DNA of 64,000 nucleotides from UBA4744 sp963717135 (lineage in GTDB: Bacteria > Actinomycetota > Acidimicrobiia > Spongiisociales > UBA4744): positions 62,001 through 126,000 of the forward strand of contig CAVQVN010000009.1 in the NCBI GenBank assembly GCA_963717135.1. The letters are read 5' to 3'. The notes beneath the pieces were generated by a model that ran no database searches, was not told the DNA's origin, and was given only the letters and a program-made list of their open reading frames with translations. Each line of letters starts with the position of its first letter. Position 1 is the stretch's first letter. Position numbers and translations under genes: made by a program. Positions 51,071 to 60,366 of the stretch are shown piece by piece.

Positions 51071-52459
51071 TTAGGCCAGGAACCCGAGCCAGAGGAAAAG
51101 CACGTAACAGACCGGGACCGTGAAGATGAAGCTGTCGATCCTGTCGAGCAGGCCACCGTGACCGGGAAGGATCGCCCCCATGTCTTTGGTGTTGAGCGCC
51201 CGTTTGATCATCGATTCGGCCAGGTCACCAAGGGGGGCGGCTATCGCAATAACCGCTCCCAGCCAGAGGCCGTCTCGAAGTTCAAAACCAAACCAGTCGA
51301 CATAGGTGATTCCGGCACCGGCCGCCAGGGCCACGATGATGCCTCCCAACAGGCCCTCCAGGGTCTTCCGGGGCGACAACACCTTGGCCATCTGCGTCCT
51401 GCCGAAGGCCCGACCGGCGAAATATGACCCTATGTCAAAGAGCCCGGTGACCAGAGCCAAAGCGACGATGAGCTCCTTGTACCGAGGCGCCATGACAATG
51501 GGAACGGCGAAAGCCATCAGTCCGGCCACCCAGGCCATCCCGAATACCGTCAGGGAAGCATTGGCCAAAGGATTGCGGCGCGGCACTACTGCGTACCAGA
51601 ACGTCGTAGCCACCAGGGTCATCCCGATCGCGCCGGCGATGGCCAATGGAGTATTGCCGACGGCCAGATAGGCGGCTACGAAAGCCGCCAACCCGCCCAG
51701 CAGCCCGAACAGAGACACAGGAACGAATCCCTGCCGCCGGACGGTCGCGTAGAACTCGCCCAGCGCCACCATCGTGGCACCCAACACGAAAAGCCAGGTC
51801 CAGATCTCCCCGAGAATCACTGCACCAATGAGTACCGAGACGAGTGTCAATCCCGTGACCATGCGCAGGGTCAAATCGGAGGGACCCTGAGTCACGGAGG
51901 AAACCATGATCGGCTCTTCTCCCGTCACATCTTCGAAGCCCACCAGACCAGATTCGATGCCGGGCATGGCGGCCGCCACAGCCTGCATTTCAACATGTTC
52001 GGTCGCGGCTTCTGCAATCGCGTCCGCCAGACCTTGATACTCCTGAGTAGTGGCACGGATGTAGTCATCCCTGGTGAACTCGTCGAACGAGCTGGCCCCC
52101 GTCACAAAATCCTCAAACTCCTCGTCGTCATCGACAACGTCGATCAGTTTGTCGCGAACTTCGGCGCTCTCTTCGGTCTCCACGTCTTCCGAGGGCTCGT
52201 GGGAGTCGCCCGGTTCATCGGCGCGACTATCGCGTCGTCGGGCGTCCAGATCATAGGTGTCCCCGGTGAGGCTCTCCTCGGGGAGCGGTTCGTATTCGCC
52301 GGCCGCCTGATCGTCGTCAAAAGGAAGCGAGGAGTCACCGCCGTGATCGGAATCCGGCGGCCGATCCCCGGGCCACTGCGAGGGGTGACGGCCACCCGGA
52401 AACTGGACTACCTCGCCGCCTTCCTCGCCATCCCGGGGATTGTCATCGTCTCCATCCAC
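51071..52459 (-). CDS. cdsA: Phosphatidate cytidylyltransferase with long N-terminal extension
   Basis: 462 residues, about 200 more than a typical CdsA. The C-terminal ~260 residues have about eight membrane helices and the CDP-diglyceride synthetase signature region (RTLEGLLGG, SPRKTLEGLLGGIIVALAAG; DRIDSFIFTVPVCYVLF). It makes CDP-diacylglycerol. The N-terminal ~190 residues are acidic, low-complexity and rich in Asp/Glu/Ser (GDDDNPRDGEEGGEVVQF at the start). No homologue of this extension is known to me; it may be an intrinsically disordered cytoplasmic region. Confidence 0.9.
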   Translation of the reverse strand: MDGDDDNPRDGEEGGEVVQFPGGRHPSQWPGDRPPDSDHGGDSSLPFDDDQAAGEYEPLPEESLTGDTYDLDARRRDSRADEPGDSHEPSEDVETEESAEVRDKLIDVVDDDEEFEDFVTGASSFDEFTRDDYIRATTQEYQGLADAIAEAATEHVEMQAVAAAMPGIESGLVGFEDVTGEEPIMVSSVTQGPSDLTLRMVTGLTLVSVLIGAVILGEIWTWLFVLGATMVALGEFYATVRRQGFVPVSLFGLLGGLAAFVAAYLAVGNTPLAIAGAIGMTLVATTFWYAVVPRRNPLANASLTVFGMAWVAGLMAFAVPIVMAPRYKELIVALALVTGLFDIGSYFAGRAFGRTQMAKVLSPRKTLEGLLGGIIVALAAGAGITYVDWFGFELRDGLWLGAVIAIAAPLGDLAESMIKRALNTKDMGAILPGHGGLLDRIDSFIFTVPVCYVLFLWLGFLA

Positions 52460-52461
52460 GG

Positions 52462-53019
52462 TTACACCTCGAGCAGCTCTTGCTCTTTGTGTTCCAAGAG
52501 CTCGTCGATACGGGCTGTATGCCCATCGGTGACTTCCTGCAGTTCTTTCTCGGCGCGCCGGATTTCATCCTCGGAGATCTGACCTTCGAGGGCTTCAATG
52601 TTGTCTTTGGTGTGCCGGCGGACATTCCGAACGGCTACCCGCCCTTCCTCGGCCATATTCCGAACAACCCGAATCAGCTCCCTGCGCCTTTCTTCGGTGA
52701 GGGGAGGAAAGGCCAATCGCAGCACATTCCCGTCGCTGGACGGATTCAATCCCAGGCCCGACGCACTGATGGCCTTCTCGATGTTGCCGATCGAGGCCTT
52801 GTCGTACGGCGAAACCACCAGCAGACGCGCATCCGGAACCGAAAACGAAGCCAGTTGTTGAAGAGGGGTCGGGGTGCCGTAGTAATCAACCATCACCCGG
52901 TTCAGGATTCCGGGGTTGGCCCGCCCCGTCCTGATCGTGCCGAATTCCCCCTGCACATGTTCAACGGCGTGATCCATCCTCTGCGACGCATCGTCAAGGA
53001 ACTCTTCGATCATGCTCAT
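52462..53019 (-). CDS. frr: Ribosome recycling factor
   Basis: 185 residues: DDASQRMDHAVEHVQGEFGTIRTGRANPGILNRVMVDYYGTPTPLQQLASFSVPDARLLVVSPYDKASIGNIEKAISASGLGLNPSSDGNVLRLAFPPLTEERRRELIRV is the RRF core, and the rest the alpha-helical domain. It splits post-termination ribosomes with EF-G. It is 2 bp upstream of cdsA and after pyrH. Confidence 0.97.
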   Translation of the reverse strand: MSMIEEFLDDASQRMDHAVEHVQGEFGTIRTGRANPGILNRVMVDYYGTPTPLQQLASFSVPDARLLVVSPYDKASIGNIEKAISASGLGLNPSSDGNVLRLAFPPLTEERRRELIRVVRNMAEEGRVAVRNVRRHTKDNIEALEGQISEDEIRRAEKELQEVTDGHTARIDELLEHKEQELLEV

Positions 53020-53025
53020 CTCCCG

Positions 53026-53730
53026 TCAATGAACCAGAGTACCAATCCGTTCGCCCTGGACCGCTTTCACGATATTTCCGTGGGTGGTGATGTTGAACAC
53101 CACGATCGGCACTTCATGTTCTCGACACATCGTAATGGCGGTCGAATCCATGACCTTGAGTCCCTGGGCGAGAACCTCCATATACGAAAGTTCCGTGTAC
53201 ATCTCCGCATCCGAGTTCTTGTGGGGATCATCGTCGTAGACACCGTCGACCCGAGTGGCTTTGAGCACGACCTCGGCGTTTATCTCAACCGCTCGCAAGG
53301 CCGCCGTCGTGTCGGTGGTGAAAAAAGGGTTCCCGGTACCGGCGGCAAAAATAACCACCCGGCCCTTCTCCAGATGCCGGATGGCCCGCAGACGGATGTA
53401 GGGCTCGGCCAGTTGCTGCATATTGATGGCGCTTTGCACCCGGCTCGGCACCCCGGCCTTTTCGAGAGCGTCCCGGAGGGCCAGCGCGTTTATCACCGTT
53501 GCCAGCATTCCCATGTAATCGGCGCTGGCGGCATCCATACCGGCCGCCGCCGAAGACACGCCTCGGAAGATGTTGCCGCCACCGACGACCACCGCAATCT
53601 CTACTCCGCCCGAGTGGGCTTCAACGATCTCTGCGGCAACTCGTTTGACTGTCAATGGGTCGATCCCATACCCGAGATCCGGGTCTGCGAATGACTCACC
53701 CGACAGCTTCAACACAACCCGTCGGTACAT
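53026..53730 (-). CDS. pyrH: UMP kinase
   Basis: A 234-residue bacterial-type hexameric UMP kinase: VVLKLSGESFADPDLGYGIDPLTVKRVAAEIVEAHSGGVEIAVVVGGGNIFRG, RLRAIRHLEKGRVVIFAAGTGNPFFTTDTTAALRAVEINAEVVLKATRVDGVYDDDPHKN and MDSTAITMCREHEVPIVVFN match the family. It phosphorylates UMP with ATP. Between tsf and frr. Confidence 0.97.
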   Translation of the reverse strand: MYRRVVLKLSGESFADPDLGYGIDPLTVKRVAAEIVEAHSGGVEIAVVVGGGNIFRGVSSAAAGMDAASADYMGMLATVINALALRDALEKAGVPSRVQSAINMQQLAEPYIRLRAIRHLEKGRVVIFAAGTGNPFFTTDTTAALRAVEINAEVVLKATRVDGVYDDDPHKNSDAEMYTELSYMEVLAQGLKVMDSTAITMCREHEVPIVVFNITTHGNIVKAVQGERIGTLVH

Positions 53731-53795
53731 GGCTGTGACTCCCCTCTCGGCCCTGTCTCACCAGCAGAGCATGATCGTATATGCGGAGCGCAGGC

Positions 53796-54416
53796 CTAGA
53801 CCTCCTGTTCGCCCACCGCAATCCTGGCAAATCGCTTGACGCCGATGTTCTCCCCCATCTTGGCAGCTAGACGGGCGACCAGCTCGCCGACGGTCCCATC
53901 GAACTTCTCGGCGTTGACGAATTTCTGCTCATAAAGCACAAAATCCCGATAGAAGGAAGTGACCTTCCCTTCGACGATCTTGGGGATGATGGCGTCGGGC
54001 TTCCCCTCGTTGGCAGCCTGTCGGGCGATGAGGTCACGTTCTTTTTCGAGGGCATCGGCGGGGACGGCCTCCTGGTCGACCCAGCGGGGAGCCGCGGCGG
54101 CGACATGCATCGCTATGTCGTCGGCGACCTCCTGGAACTCGGCACTCTTGGCAACAAAGTCCGTTTCGCTCGACAGCTCGACAACCACGCCCATGACGGG
54201 GCGGTCAAACTGGTGGTGAACGTAAACCCCGATGGTTCCTTGATTGGCGTCCCGGTCTGCTCGCTTCTTGGCGTCGGCCAGACCCTTCTCCCGAAGGTAA
54301 TCCTTCGCTCTCTGGTAATCGCCCCCGGTTTCGGCAAGCGCCTTCTTGGCGTCCATCATCCCGACGTTGGTGTCTTTTCTCAGCTTCTGCACGTCTTGTG
54401 CTGTGAAGTCGGCCAC
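53796..54416 (-). CDS. tsf: Elongation factor Ts
   Basis: A 206-residue EF-Ts, short as in many actinobacteria. QDVQKLRKDTNVGMMDAKKALAETGGDYQRAKDYLREKGLADAKKRADR is the UBA-like N-terminus and VVVELSSETDFVAKSAEFQEVADDIAMHVAAAAP the core that contacts EF-Tu; MGENIGVKRF closes it. It exchanges GDP on EF-Tu. Follows rpsB by 12 bp. Confidence 0.97.
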   Translation of the reverse strand: MADFTAQDVQKLRKDTNVGMMDAKKALAETGGDYQRAKDYLREKGLADAKKRADRDANQGTIGVYVHHQFDRPVMGVVVELSSETDFVAKSAEFQEVADDIAMHVAAAAPRWVDQEAVPADALEKERDLIARQAANEGKPDAIIPKIVEGKVTSFYRDFVLYEQKFVNAEKFDGTVGELVARLAAKMGENIGVKRFARIAVGEQEV

Positions 54417-54428
54417 TGTGTTTCCTCT

Positions 54429-55154
54429 CTAACCTTCGGCCTCGGGGGCTTCTTTGCCTACACCCTTGAGGGCGATCTCGCGGCCTTCCTGACAGGCAGC
54501 CGCGATTGCCGAGGCGATCAAATGCGCCGAGCGGATCGCGTCGTCGTTGCCCGGGATCACGACGTCGATGAGGTCCGGGTCGCAATTCGTGTCGACCAGA
54601 GCCACCACCGGGATCCGCAGGCGGGCCGCTTCCCGCAACGCAATCTGCTCGTTGTTGAGATCGATCGTGAAGAGGATGTCGGGAGGTGAGGTCATCGCCT
54701 GAACACCCCCCAGGACCTTTTGGAGCTTCTCCAGTTCACGGCGGAGCCGCAGCCGTTCCTTCTTGGGACGGGCGTTCATCTCCCCGGAACGCTCCATCGC
54801 CTCGAGCTCTTTCATGTAGTAGATCCGCTTTTGGATCGTTGAATAGTTGGTGAGCATGCCGCCCAGCCACCTGAAATTCACATAGGGCATCTGCGCCTGC
54901 TCGGCGCTCTCCTGGATGGCACCAGAGGCTTGCTTCTTGGTTCCCACAAAAAGCACGGTTCCGCCGGCCGCGACAGTATCGCGGACAAAATCGTAGGCCC
55001 GCTGGACCTGTTCGAGGGTTTGCCGGAGGTCGACGATGTGGATCCCGTTGCGCTCGCCGTAGATATACGGTTCCATCTTGGGGTTCCACCGGCGGGTCTG
55101 GTGGCCGAAGTGGACACCTGCCTCCAGCAGCTGCTTCATAGTGACTGCTGCCAC
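54429..55154 (-). CDS. rpsB: 30S ribosomal protein S2
   Basis: About 241 residues. MKQLLEAGVHFGHQTRRWNPKMEPYIYGERNGIHIVDLRQTLEQ and VNFRWLGGMLTNYSTIQKRI with PDILFTIDLNNEQIALREAARLRIPVVALVDTNCDPDLIDVVIPGNDDAIRS are S2 hallmarks. GTG 55154 after AAGGAGAG. It starts the rpsB-tsf-pyrH-frr cluster. Confidence 0.97.
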   Translation of the reverse strand: MAAVTMKQLLEAGVHFGHQTRRWNPKMEPYIYGERNGIHIVDLRQTLEQVQRAYDFVRDTVAAGGTVLFVGTKKQASGAIQESAEQAQMPYVNFRWLGGMLTNYSTIQKRIYYMKELEAMERSGEMNARPKKERLRLRRELEKLQKVLGGVQAMTSPPDILFTIDLNNEQIALREAARLRIPVVALVDTNCDPDLIDVVIPGNDDAIRSAHLIASAIAAACQEGREIALKGVGKEAPEAEG

Positions 55155-55290
55155 TGCTCTCTCCTTTGTTCGGTTGGTCCTCCGCTCACCCTGGCACGAT
55201 GACCGTGCGCGGCCCGAAAGCCTCTCCCGCAAGACGCGCCGGGCGTCCCGACCGGTGGGAGGTTGCAGTGAGCGTGCGAATTGGAGCGGG

Positions 55291-55296
55291 AGTGTA
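55291..55296 (-). promoter_or_regulatory. -10 box TACACT before rpsB
   Basis: TACACT on the minus strand, about 137 nt upstream of the rpsB start, giving a leader of roughly 130 nt. No good -35 seen. The leader could hold a ribosomal-protein autoregulatory structure but none is obvious. Confidence 0.4.
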
Positions 55297-55325
55297 CCAG
55301 CCTTCGGCGGAAGCAGCGCCCGCCC

Positions 55326-56117
55326 CTATCGGAACGAAGGCTCCGTCATACGATTGCGCAGGCTCATCACCGACTTGGTGTGTATCTGGCAAACCCGTGA
55401 CTCGGTAACACCGAGCACACTGCCGATTTCTGCCAAGGTCAAACCTTCGTAGTAGTAGAGCGTGACCACCAACCGCTCCCGCTCCGGTAGCCGGTTGATG
55501 GCATCGGCCAGGACCCGCTTCATTTCCTCGATCTGGAAGGCGGATTCGGGGTTCGTGCCTTTCCGGTCTGGTACCAGATCACCTACGGCAGCCGAGTTGC
55601 GTTCCGGTGACAACAACTCGTCGAGAGCCACCAGACCGAGCGTGGAGATCTCCGCAAGAGCGTCGAGCAATTGGTCGAGCGGCATATCCATCTTGATGGC
55701 CAACTCTTCTTCCGTCGGGGTCCGATGCAGCTTGTGCTCCAGTTCGCTCATCGATCGCTCGATCTCACGGGCCCGGGCCCGCACCGAACGGGGGACCCAA
55801 TCGAGAGCCCGGAGTTCGTCGAGGATCGCCCCTTTGACCCGACTGATGGCATAGGTCTCGAACTTGATCCCGCGCTCCAGATCGAACTTGTCGATTGCGT
55901 CGATGAGCCCGAAGATGCCATAGGAGATGAGATCGGATTGCTCCACGTTGCGCGGCAACCCAACGCCAACCCGTCCCGCCACAAACTTGACGAGCGGCGA
56001 GTATTGGAGGATCAAACCCTCACGGGCTCGTTCATCTCCGGTGGCCTTGAACCTTTCCCACAGCTCGCGGACGTGTCGCTCCGCAGCGTCGTCAGGCTCG
56101 CGGATGGCTTCGTTCAT
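55326..56117 (-). CDS. whiG: Sigma factor of the FliA/WhiG family
   Basis: 263 residues of the group 3 sigma-28 type: region 2 QYSPLVKFVAGRVGVGLPRNVEQSDLISYGIFGLIDAIDKFDLERGIKFETYAISRVKGAILDELRALDWVPRSVR, region 3 and region 4 LPERERLVVTLYYYEGLTLAEIGSVLGVTESRVCQIHTKSVMSLRN. In Streptomyces WhiG governs sporulation; in other actinobacteria similar factors govern motility. The gene overlaps xerC by 26 bp. No flagellar gene is in the window. Confidence 0.9.
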   Translation of the reverse strand: MNEAIREPDDAAERHVRELWERFKATGDERAREGLILQYSPLVKFVAGRVGVGLPRNVEQSDLISYGIFGLIDAIDKFDLERGIKFETYAISRVKGAILDELRALDWVPRSVRARAREIERSMSELEHKLHRTPTEEELAIKMDMPLDQLLDALAEISTLGLVALDELLSPERNSAAVGDLVPDRKGTNPESAFQIEEMKRVLADAINRLPERERLVVTLYYYEGLTLAEIGSVLGVTESRVCQIHTKSVMSLRNRMTEPSFR

Positions 56118-56985
56118 AAGTTGCCTTGAGGTGGTCGCGAGTAACGGCAGTGTAAATCTGGGTTGAAGCTAGTTCAACGTGTCCGAGCAATTCTTGCACG
56201 GCCCGCAAATCTGCTCCTCCTTCGAGCAGGTGGGTTGCAAACGAATGACGGAAGGCGTGCGGGAAGGTAGCCGACCTCGTGCGGACCATCCGCCGGATTC
56301 CGCGGGGCCCGAGCGGACCGCCCCGTACCCCCACCCAGAGTGATTCGCCGGCCGCCGGCCCGGCCAGTTTCGGCCTTCCGGCGACCAGATATCGATCGAC
56401 GGCCTGGCGGGCCGGTCTGCCTACCGGAACAGTACGTTCCCGGTTTCCTTTGCCCGTCACACGAACAAACTCCCGGTCCCGCACCTCATCTATCCGCAAA
56501 CCGGCCAGCTCAGAAACGCGGACACCGGTGGCATATAGGACTTCGAGGATTGCCCGGTCGCGCAGTTCCACCGGTTCAGAACCACCCAGGGAATCCAGCA
56601 AGTCTCGGACGACTCTCTGGGGAAGAGCGTGCGGAAGTGTTTTGGGCCGTCGCGGGCGGGCAACTTGATCTGCCGGATTGAGGAGAATCTCGCCGCGCAG
56701 GGCGAAATCGGCAAAAAAGACCCGTACTGCCGACGTCTTCCTGGCGATCGAGCGCCGCGCATACCCGAGTGTATCGAGATAGGCGACAAACCGCCTGACC
56801 AGCTTGCGATCAATGTCCTGCACGCGCTCAACGCCGGACCGATCGCAAAAGGCCATGAACTGGCTCAGATCACGGCGGTAGGCGGCCAGAGAGTGCGGAG
56901 ACAGATTCCGCTGCGAACCCTGCCGATCGAGGAAGGCCTCGACGGGTTGAAATGCCCACGCGGGCGGTTCGGGGAGAGATCGCAT
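56092..56985 (-). CDS. xerC: Tyrosine recombinase XerC
   Basis: 297 residues. Catalytic residues are all visible: R in GVRVSELAGLR, K in TGKGNRERTVPVG, HxxR in HAFRHSFATHLLEGGADLRAVQELLGH, and Tyr in STQIYTAVTRDHL. The SAM-like N-terminal domain LSPHSLAAYRRDLSQFMAFC is present. XerC resolves chromosome dimers at dif with XerD. Upstream AAGGA supports ATG 56985. Between dprA and whiG. Confidence 0.94.
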   Translation of the reverse strand: MRSLPEPPAWAFQPVEAFLDRQGSQRNLSPHSLAAYRRDLSQFMAFCDRSGVERVQDIDRKLVRRFVAYLDTLGYARRSIARKTSAVRVFFADFALRGEILLNPADQVARPRRPKTLPHALPQRVVRDLLDSLGGSEPVELRDRAILEVLYATGVRVSELAGLRIDEVRDREFVRVTGKGNRERTVPVGRPARQAVDRYLVAGRPKLAGPAAGESLWVGVRGGPLGPRGIRRMVRTRSATFPHAFRHSFATHLLEGGADLRAVQELLGHVELASTQIYTAVTRDHLKATYERSHPRA

Positions 56986-57016
56986 TCGTTCATCCTTGCC
57001 GGAACGCCCCGCCGGG

Positions 57017-58084
57017 TCAATGTTCGTTGGAGACGGTGCCGACCGCAGCCACCGGTCGACGCGTAACCAGCGCTCCCGTTCGAGCGACCAGACCTGCGGC
57101 TTCCCACCGGGCGATCTGGGCCAGGACCTCGGACACTGCAAGACCCAAAGTGTCCGCCAACCAGTCGACGGATCGGCCGATCGGACCCAGAGATTCGAGG
57201 AACTCGTCCGAGGGGAGAACGCCGGCACCGGCCGGCGGACCCAGGATCAGCGAGATCGCCTCGACCAGATCATCGGGTCCCAGAACTGGAATGGCTCCGT
57301 CCCGAATGAGAAGATTGCAGCCCTCGGAGGTCGGTCGATCGATGTCCCCGGGAACGGCCAGCACCTCGCGACCTTGTTCGAGGGCGCACCGGGCGGTGAT
57401 CAGAGCTCCCCCTTCTCTGGCAGCCTCGACAACCACCACGGCGGCCGAAAGCCCTGAAATAATCCGATTGCGAGGAGGGAATCGCCATCCGAGTGGAGGC
57501 GTACCCGGCGGGTATTCGCTGACGAGACCCCCGCCCGAATCAAGAAGGTTCTCTCCGAGCTCACGATGTTCCGGTGGATACCACACGTCAAGTCCGCAAC
57601 CCATGACCGCGATTCCACGCCCGCCGGCTTCCAGCGTCCCCCGGTGGGCGGCACCATCGACCCCCCGGGCCAAACCGCTGATTACCGGCCAACCGGCTGC
57701 GGCCAGGGCACCCCCATAGGCGTGGGCCAACCGGATGCCGTAGGAGGTTGCCTTACGGGAACCCACCACCGCTACTCCCCGATCAGACGAAAGGGAGCCG
57801 CGCACAAAAAGGAGATCTGGAGCGCCGGGAAAATCTATCAAATGGTCTGGATATCCGGTTTCGCCCTTCGACACTACGGCAATCCCGAGGGCCGCCAGCT
57901 CGATTCGTCTTTGCGCCGGATCGACCACGACCGCCCGGCGAGCCCGTTCCGGTACCTTCACCCGACCACCGCGAATCCCCTGCAAAACGGCTCTCACTCC
58001 CCCGTGAGCGGCCAGCAATTGGTTACGCCGATCTGGATGCATCCCCGCATACGCCAGGCACAGGAGGTCGTCGGGGTTCACCAT
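57017..58084 (-). CDS. dprA: DNA-processing protein DprA
   Basis: About 355 residues: a Rossmann-like DprA core, YPDHLIDFPGAPDLLFVRGSL, VVGSRKATSYGIRLAHAYGGALAAAGWPVISGLARGVDGAAHRGTLEAGGRGIAVMGCGLDVWYPPEH, and FPPRNRIISGLSAAVVVVEAA, plus a C-terminal winged helix. DprA loads RecA on incoming single-stranded DNA in transformation. ATG 58084 overlaps the comM stop. Confidence 0.95.
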   Translation of the reverse strand: MVNPDDLLCLAYAGMHPDRRNQLLAAHGGVRAVLQGIRGGRVKVPERARRAVVVDPAQRRIELAALGIAVVSKGETGYPDHLIDFPGAPDLLFVRGSLSSDRGVAVVGSRKATSYGIRLAHAYGGALAAAGWPVISGLARGVDGAAHRGTLEAGGRGIAVMGCGLDVWYPPEHRELGENLLDSGGGLVSEYPPGTPPLGWRFPPRNRIISGLSAAVVVVEAAREGGALITARCALEQGREVLAVPGDIDRPTSEGCNLLIRDGAIPVLGPDDLVEAISLILGPPAGAGVLPSDEFLESLGPIGRSVDWLADTLGLAVSEVLAQIARWEAAGLVARTGALVTRRPVAAVGTVSNEH

Positions 58085-59550
58085 TCGTTTCGCAATCCGA
58101 GCGCCTCGGCTGCGTGGGTTTCCCCCACCGCGTGGGCACCCTCCAGATCGGCGGTGGTGCGCGCCACTCTCCGAACCCGGTCGTAGCCGCGACCGGTGAC
58201 TGCAAAACGTTCTACAGCTGCATGGAGCAGTCTGATCGCGGCCGGCTCCCAGGGCAGGGCGTCGAGTTCCGCCCGGCTCAACGATCGATTGAGAGCTCCC
58301 CGATCGGCCTGCCGGGCCCTGGCGAACTTCACACGTTCCCGAACGCTCTCGCTTGACTCGCCCCGGGGACCGACCAGGCCGGCTCGTTCGGGGCGCCCCA
58401 CCGTCACTCTCAAGTCGAAGCGGTCCAGCCAAGGTCCTGAGAATCTCCTCCGATAGCGGTCGACCGCTCGCGGCGAGCAGAGACAGGCCTTGATGGGATC
58501 ACCGGAAGACCCACATGGGCAGGGATTGGTGGCGGCGACCAACTGGACGTCCGCCGGGAAGGTCACCGAAATACCTTTGCGGGCAATCGCCACCTGCCCC
58601 GATTCGGCCGGTTGCCGTAGCGCCTCGAGCACCGGAAGGGGAAACTCCCCCAGTTCGTCGAGAAACAACACCCCCCTGTGAGCCAGGCTGACCTGGCCGG
58701 GAACCGGAATGCCGCTGCCGCCCCCAACAATGGCGGCTGTGGTGGCAGTGTGGTGGGGAGCGCAGAACGGGGGAACTGTCGGAGGGATTCCGTGCATACC
58801 GGCTGCCGACCAGATCTGAGCCACCTCGAGAAGCTCATCCTGGGTCAATTCCGGCAAGACGCCCGGGAGGCACCGGGCCAGCATCGTCTTTCCCGAACCG
58901 GGTGGACCGGACAGGAAGAGGTGGTGACCGCCGGCCGCCGCCACTTCCAGGGCGCGGCGGGCGAAAGCCTGCCCGCGCACCTCGGCAAGGTCGAACATCG
59001 GATTGGCACGTTTGCTGTGAGTTTCGGGCACGGTGCCACCGGGACTCTCGCCCAGCGCTACCGAGACGGCTTGTCCTAAAGTTCCGACACTGCGCACCGT
59101 TGCCCCGTTGACCAGGGATGCCTGACCGGCGGCAGATCCCGCTAAGACGCAGGGAATGCCCATTTCGCGTGCGACGAATCCGGCCGCCAGTCCCCCGCGC
59201 GCCTCGCGGACCGATCCGTCCAATGCCAGCTCACCGAGCGCCACTACCCCCGTCACGCCGGCCGGGACGGCCCCGGCGGCGGCCAGCACTGCCAGGGCGA
59301 TCGGGAGATCGTACGCCGAACCCGCCTTCGGTAGGTCGGCCGGGGCCAGGTTCACAGTCACCCGTCGGCTCGGAAAATGGTAACCAGATGACGCCATCGC
59401 GGCCCGGACTCGGTCCTTGGCTTCCCGCACAGCCGTGTCGGGAAGACCAACCAGAGCAAACCCGGACTCCTGGCTGCCGACGTGGACCTCGACTTGCACC
59501 GGTCGAGGTTCGACCCCGACCAACGCCACAGATGTGATTACTGCGTTCAT
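58078..59550 (-). CDS. comM: YifB/ComM Mg chelatase-like AAA+ ATPase
   Basis: 490 residues. N-terminal Lon-like S9 domain (VEVHVGSQESGFALVGLPDTAVREAKDRVRAAMASSGYHFPSRRVTVNLAPADLPKAGSAYDLPIALAVLAA), the AAA module with HHLFLSGPPGSGKTMLARCLPGVLPEL, FLDELGEFPLPVLEALRQP, and a zinc-like CPCGSSGDPIKACLCSP. ComM is a branch-migration helicase in natural transformation. It is followed by dprA. Confidence 0.95.
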   Translation of the reverse strand: MNAVITSVALVGVEPRPVQVEVHVGSQESGFALVGLPDTAVREAKDRVRAAMASSGYHFPSRRVTVNLAPADLPKAGSAYDLPIALAVLAAAGAVPAGVTGVVALGELALDGSVREARGGLAAGFVAREMGIPCVLAGSAAGQASLVNGATVRSVGTLGQAVSVALGESPGGTVPETHSKRANPMFDLAEVRGQAFARRALEVAAAGGHHLFLSGPPGSGKTMLARCLPGVLPELTQDELLEVAQIWSAAGMHGIPPTVPPFCAPHHTATTAAIVGGGSGIPVPGQVSLAHRGVLFLDELGEFPLPVLEALRQPAESGQVAIARKGISVTFPADVQLVAATNPCPCGSSGDPIKACLCSPRAVDRYRRRFSGPWLDRFDLRVTVGRPERAGLVGPRGESSESVRERVKFARARQADRGALNRSLSRAELDALPWEPAAIRLLHAAVERFAVTGRGYDRVRRVARTTADLEGAHAVGETHAAEALGLRNEW

Positions 59551-59635
59551 GGGGCGAACGTACGTCCCGGGTGTGACGGAAAACCCTTCGGCTCCACCAG
59601 CGAGACCCGCAGGACTCGCCGCTGGTGAACGAGCT

Positions 59636-59821
59636 TCAGCCGGTTGTCACGAACAACGAAACGGGTTGTTCGGCCCAGACGTCCTCAACGAGCACGGATC
59701 TCCGCCCTTCACCGATTCTGAGGGCTCCGCACAGGACGCAGACCTTTCTCGTCAAACCGGCTCCGATCCCGTGTTCCTGAAAACGATGGTTGTCGTCGCA
59801 ACCGCGGCGCTTCACGCCCAT
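59636..59821 (-). CDS. Small zinc-ribbon-like protein
   Basis: 61 residues with C-x11-H spacing and KVCVLCGAL (CxxC): the pattern C-N/D-DNHRFQEHGIGAGLTRKVCVLCG could bind one zinc. GGAG is 6 nt before the ATG. It is a separate gene after comM's upstream region and is read on the same strand as comM. No family name known to me, but similar sequences occur in actinobacteria. Confidence 0.5.
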   Translation of the reverse strand: MGVKRRGCDDNHRFQEHGIGAGLTRKVCVLCGALRIGEGRRSVLVEDVWAEQPVSLFVTTG

Positions 59822-59982
59822 GTCGATCTCCTGTTGCTTGAGATTGGATCGGCACGTCCGGCCTCGAGATCGAGAAGCATCCTCGATTTGCTCCAAATGA
59901 CTACTCACTGCGAGCGCGCCGAGTCTTTGGGCCTCCCCGCCATGGAAACTACAATGATGTAACTATCCATCCGGAGGAAACC

Positions 59983-60366
59983 TTGGCGCTGGCGATGCAG
60001 ACAGAATCCACCGAGGTCGGGATCGTGCTGTCGGCGTGTGCCCGCGTTTACGAGGCTCGACGAATGAACGTGGAAAACCTCGACGCGATCGAATTACGGG
60101 AAGGTCGCGGCTTGGGAGGACGATTGCACGGCATCGTCGTTCACGAGGAGAACCGTATCGAGTGCGTGATCCCCCGCGACGACGACATCTCTCTGTACAT
60201 CGCCACTCTCGATCGCCTCGCCCGGGCCGGTTGGGATTTGTGGGTTCTCATACCAACCGTCATGGTTGGATCTGCTCACCGTCATCTGCGGGGCGTCCCG
60301 GTGACTCTGCAGCCTTGGTGGGATACCGGCACCGGGGTTTGCTTCGGGCGACCAGAGATACCGTAG
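59983..60366 (+). CDS. Hypothetical protein
   Basis: 127 residues, unrecognised. TTG start 59983 has GGAGG 5 nt before it, a strong site; ATG 59995 is the alternative. The middle (RGLGGRLHGIVVHEENRIECVIPRDDDISLYIATLDRLARAGWDLWVLIPTVMVGSAHRHL) looks like a small alpha/beta domain. It ends directly before the HAD gene (1 bp), so they are probably one operon. Confidence 0.5.
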   Translation: MALAMQTESTEVGIVLSACARVYEARRMNVENLDAIELREGRGLGGRLHGIVVHEENRIECVIPRDDDISLYIATLDRLARAGWDLWVLIPTVMVGSAHRHLRGVPVTLQPWWDTGTGVCFGRPEIP

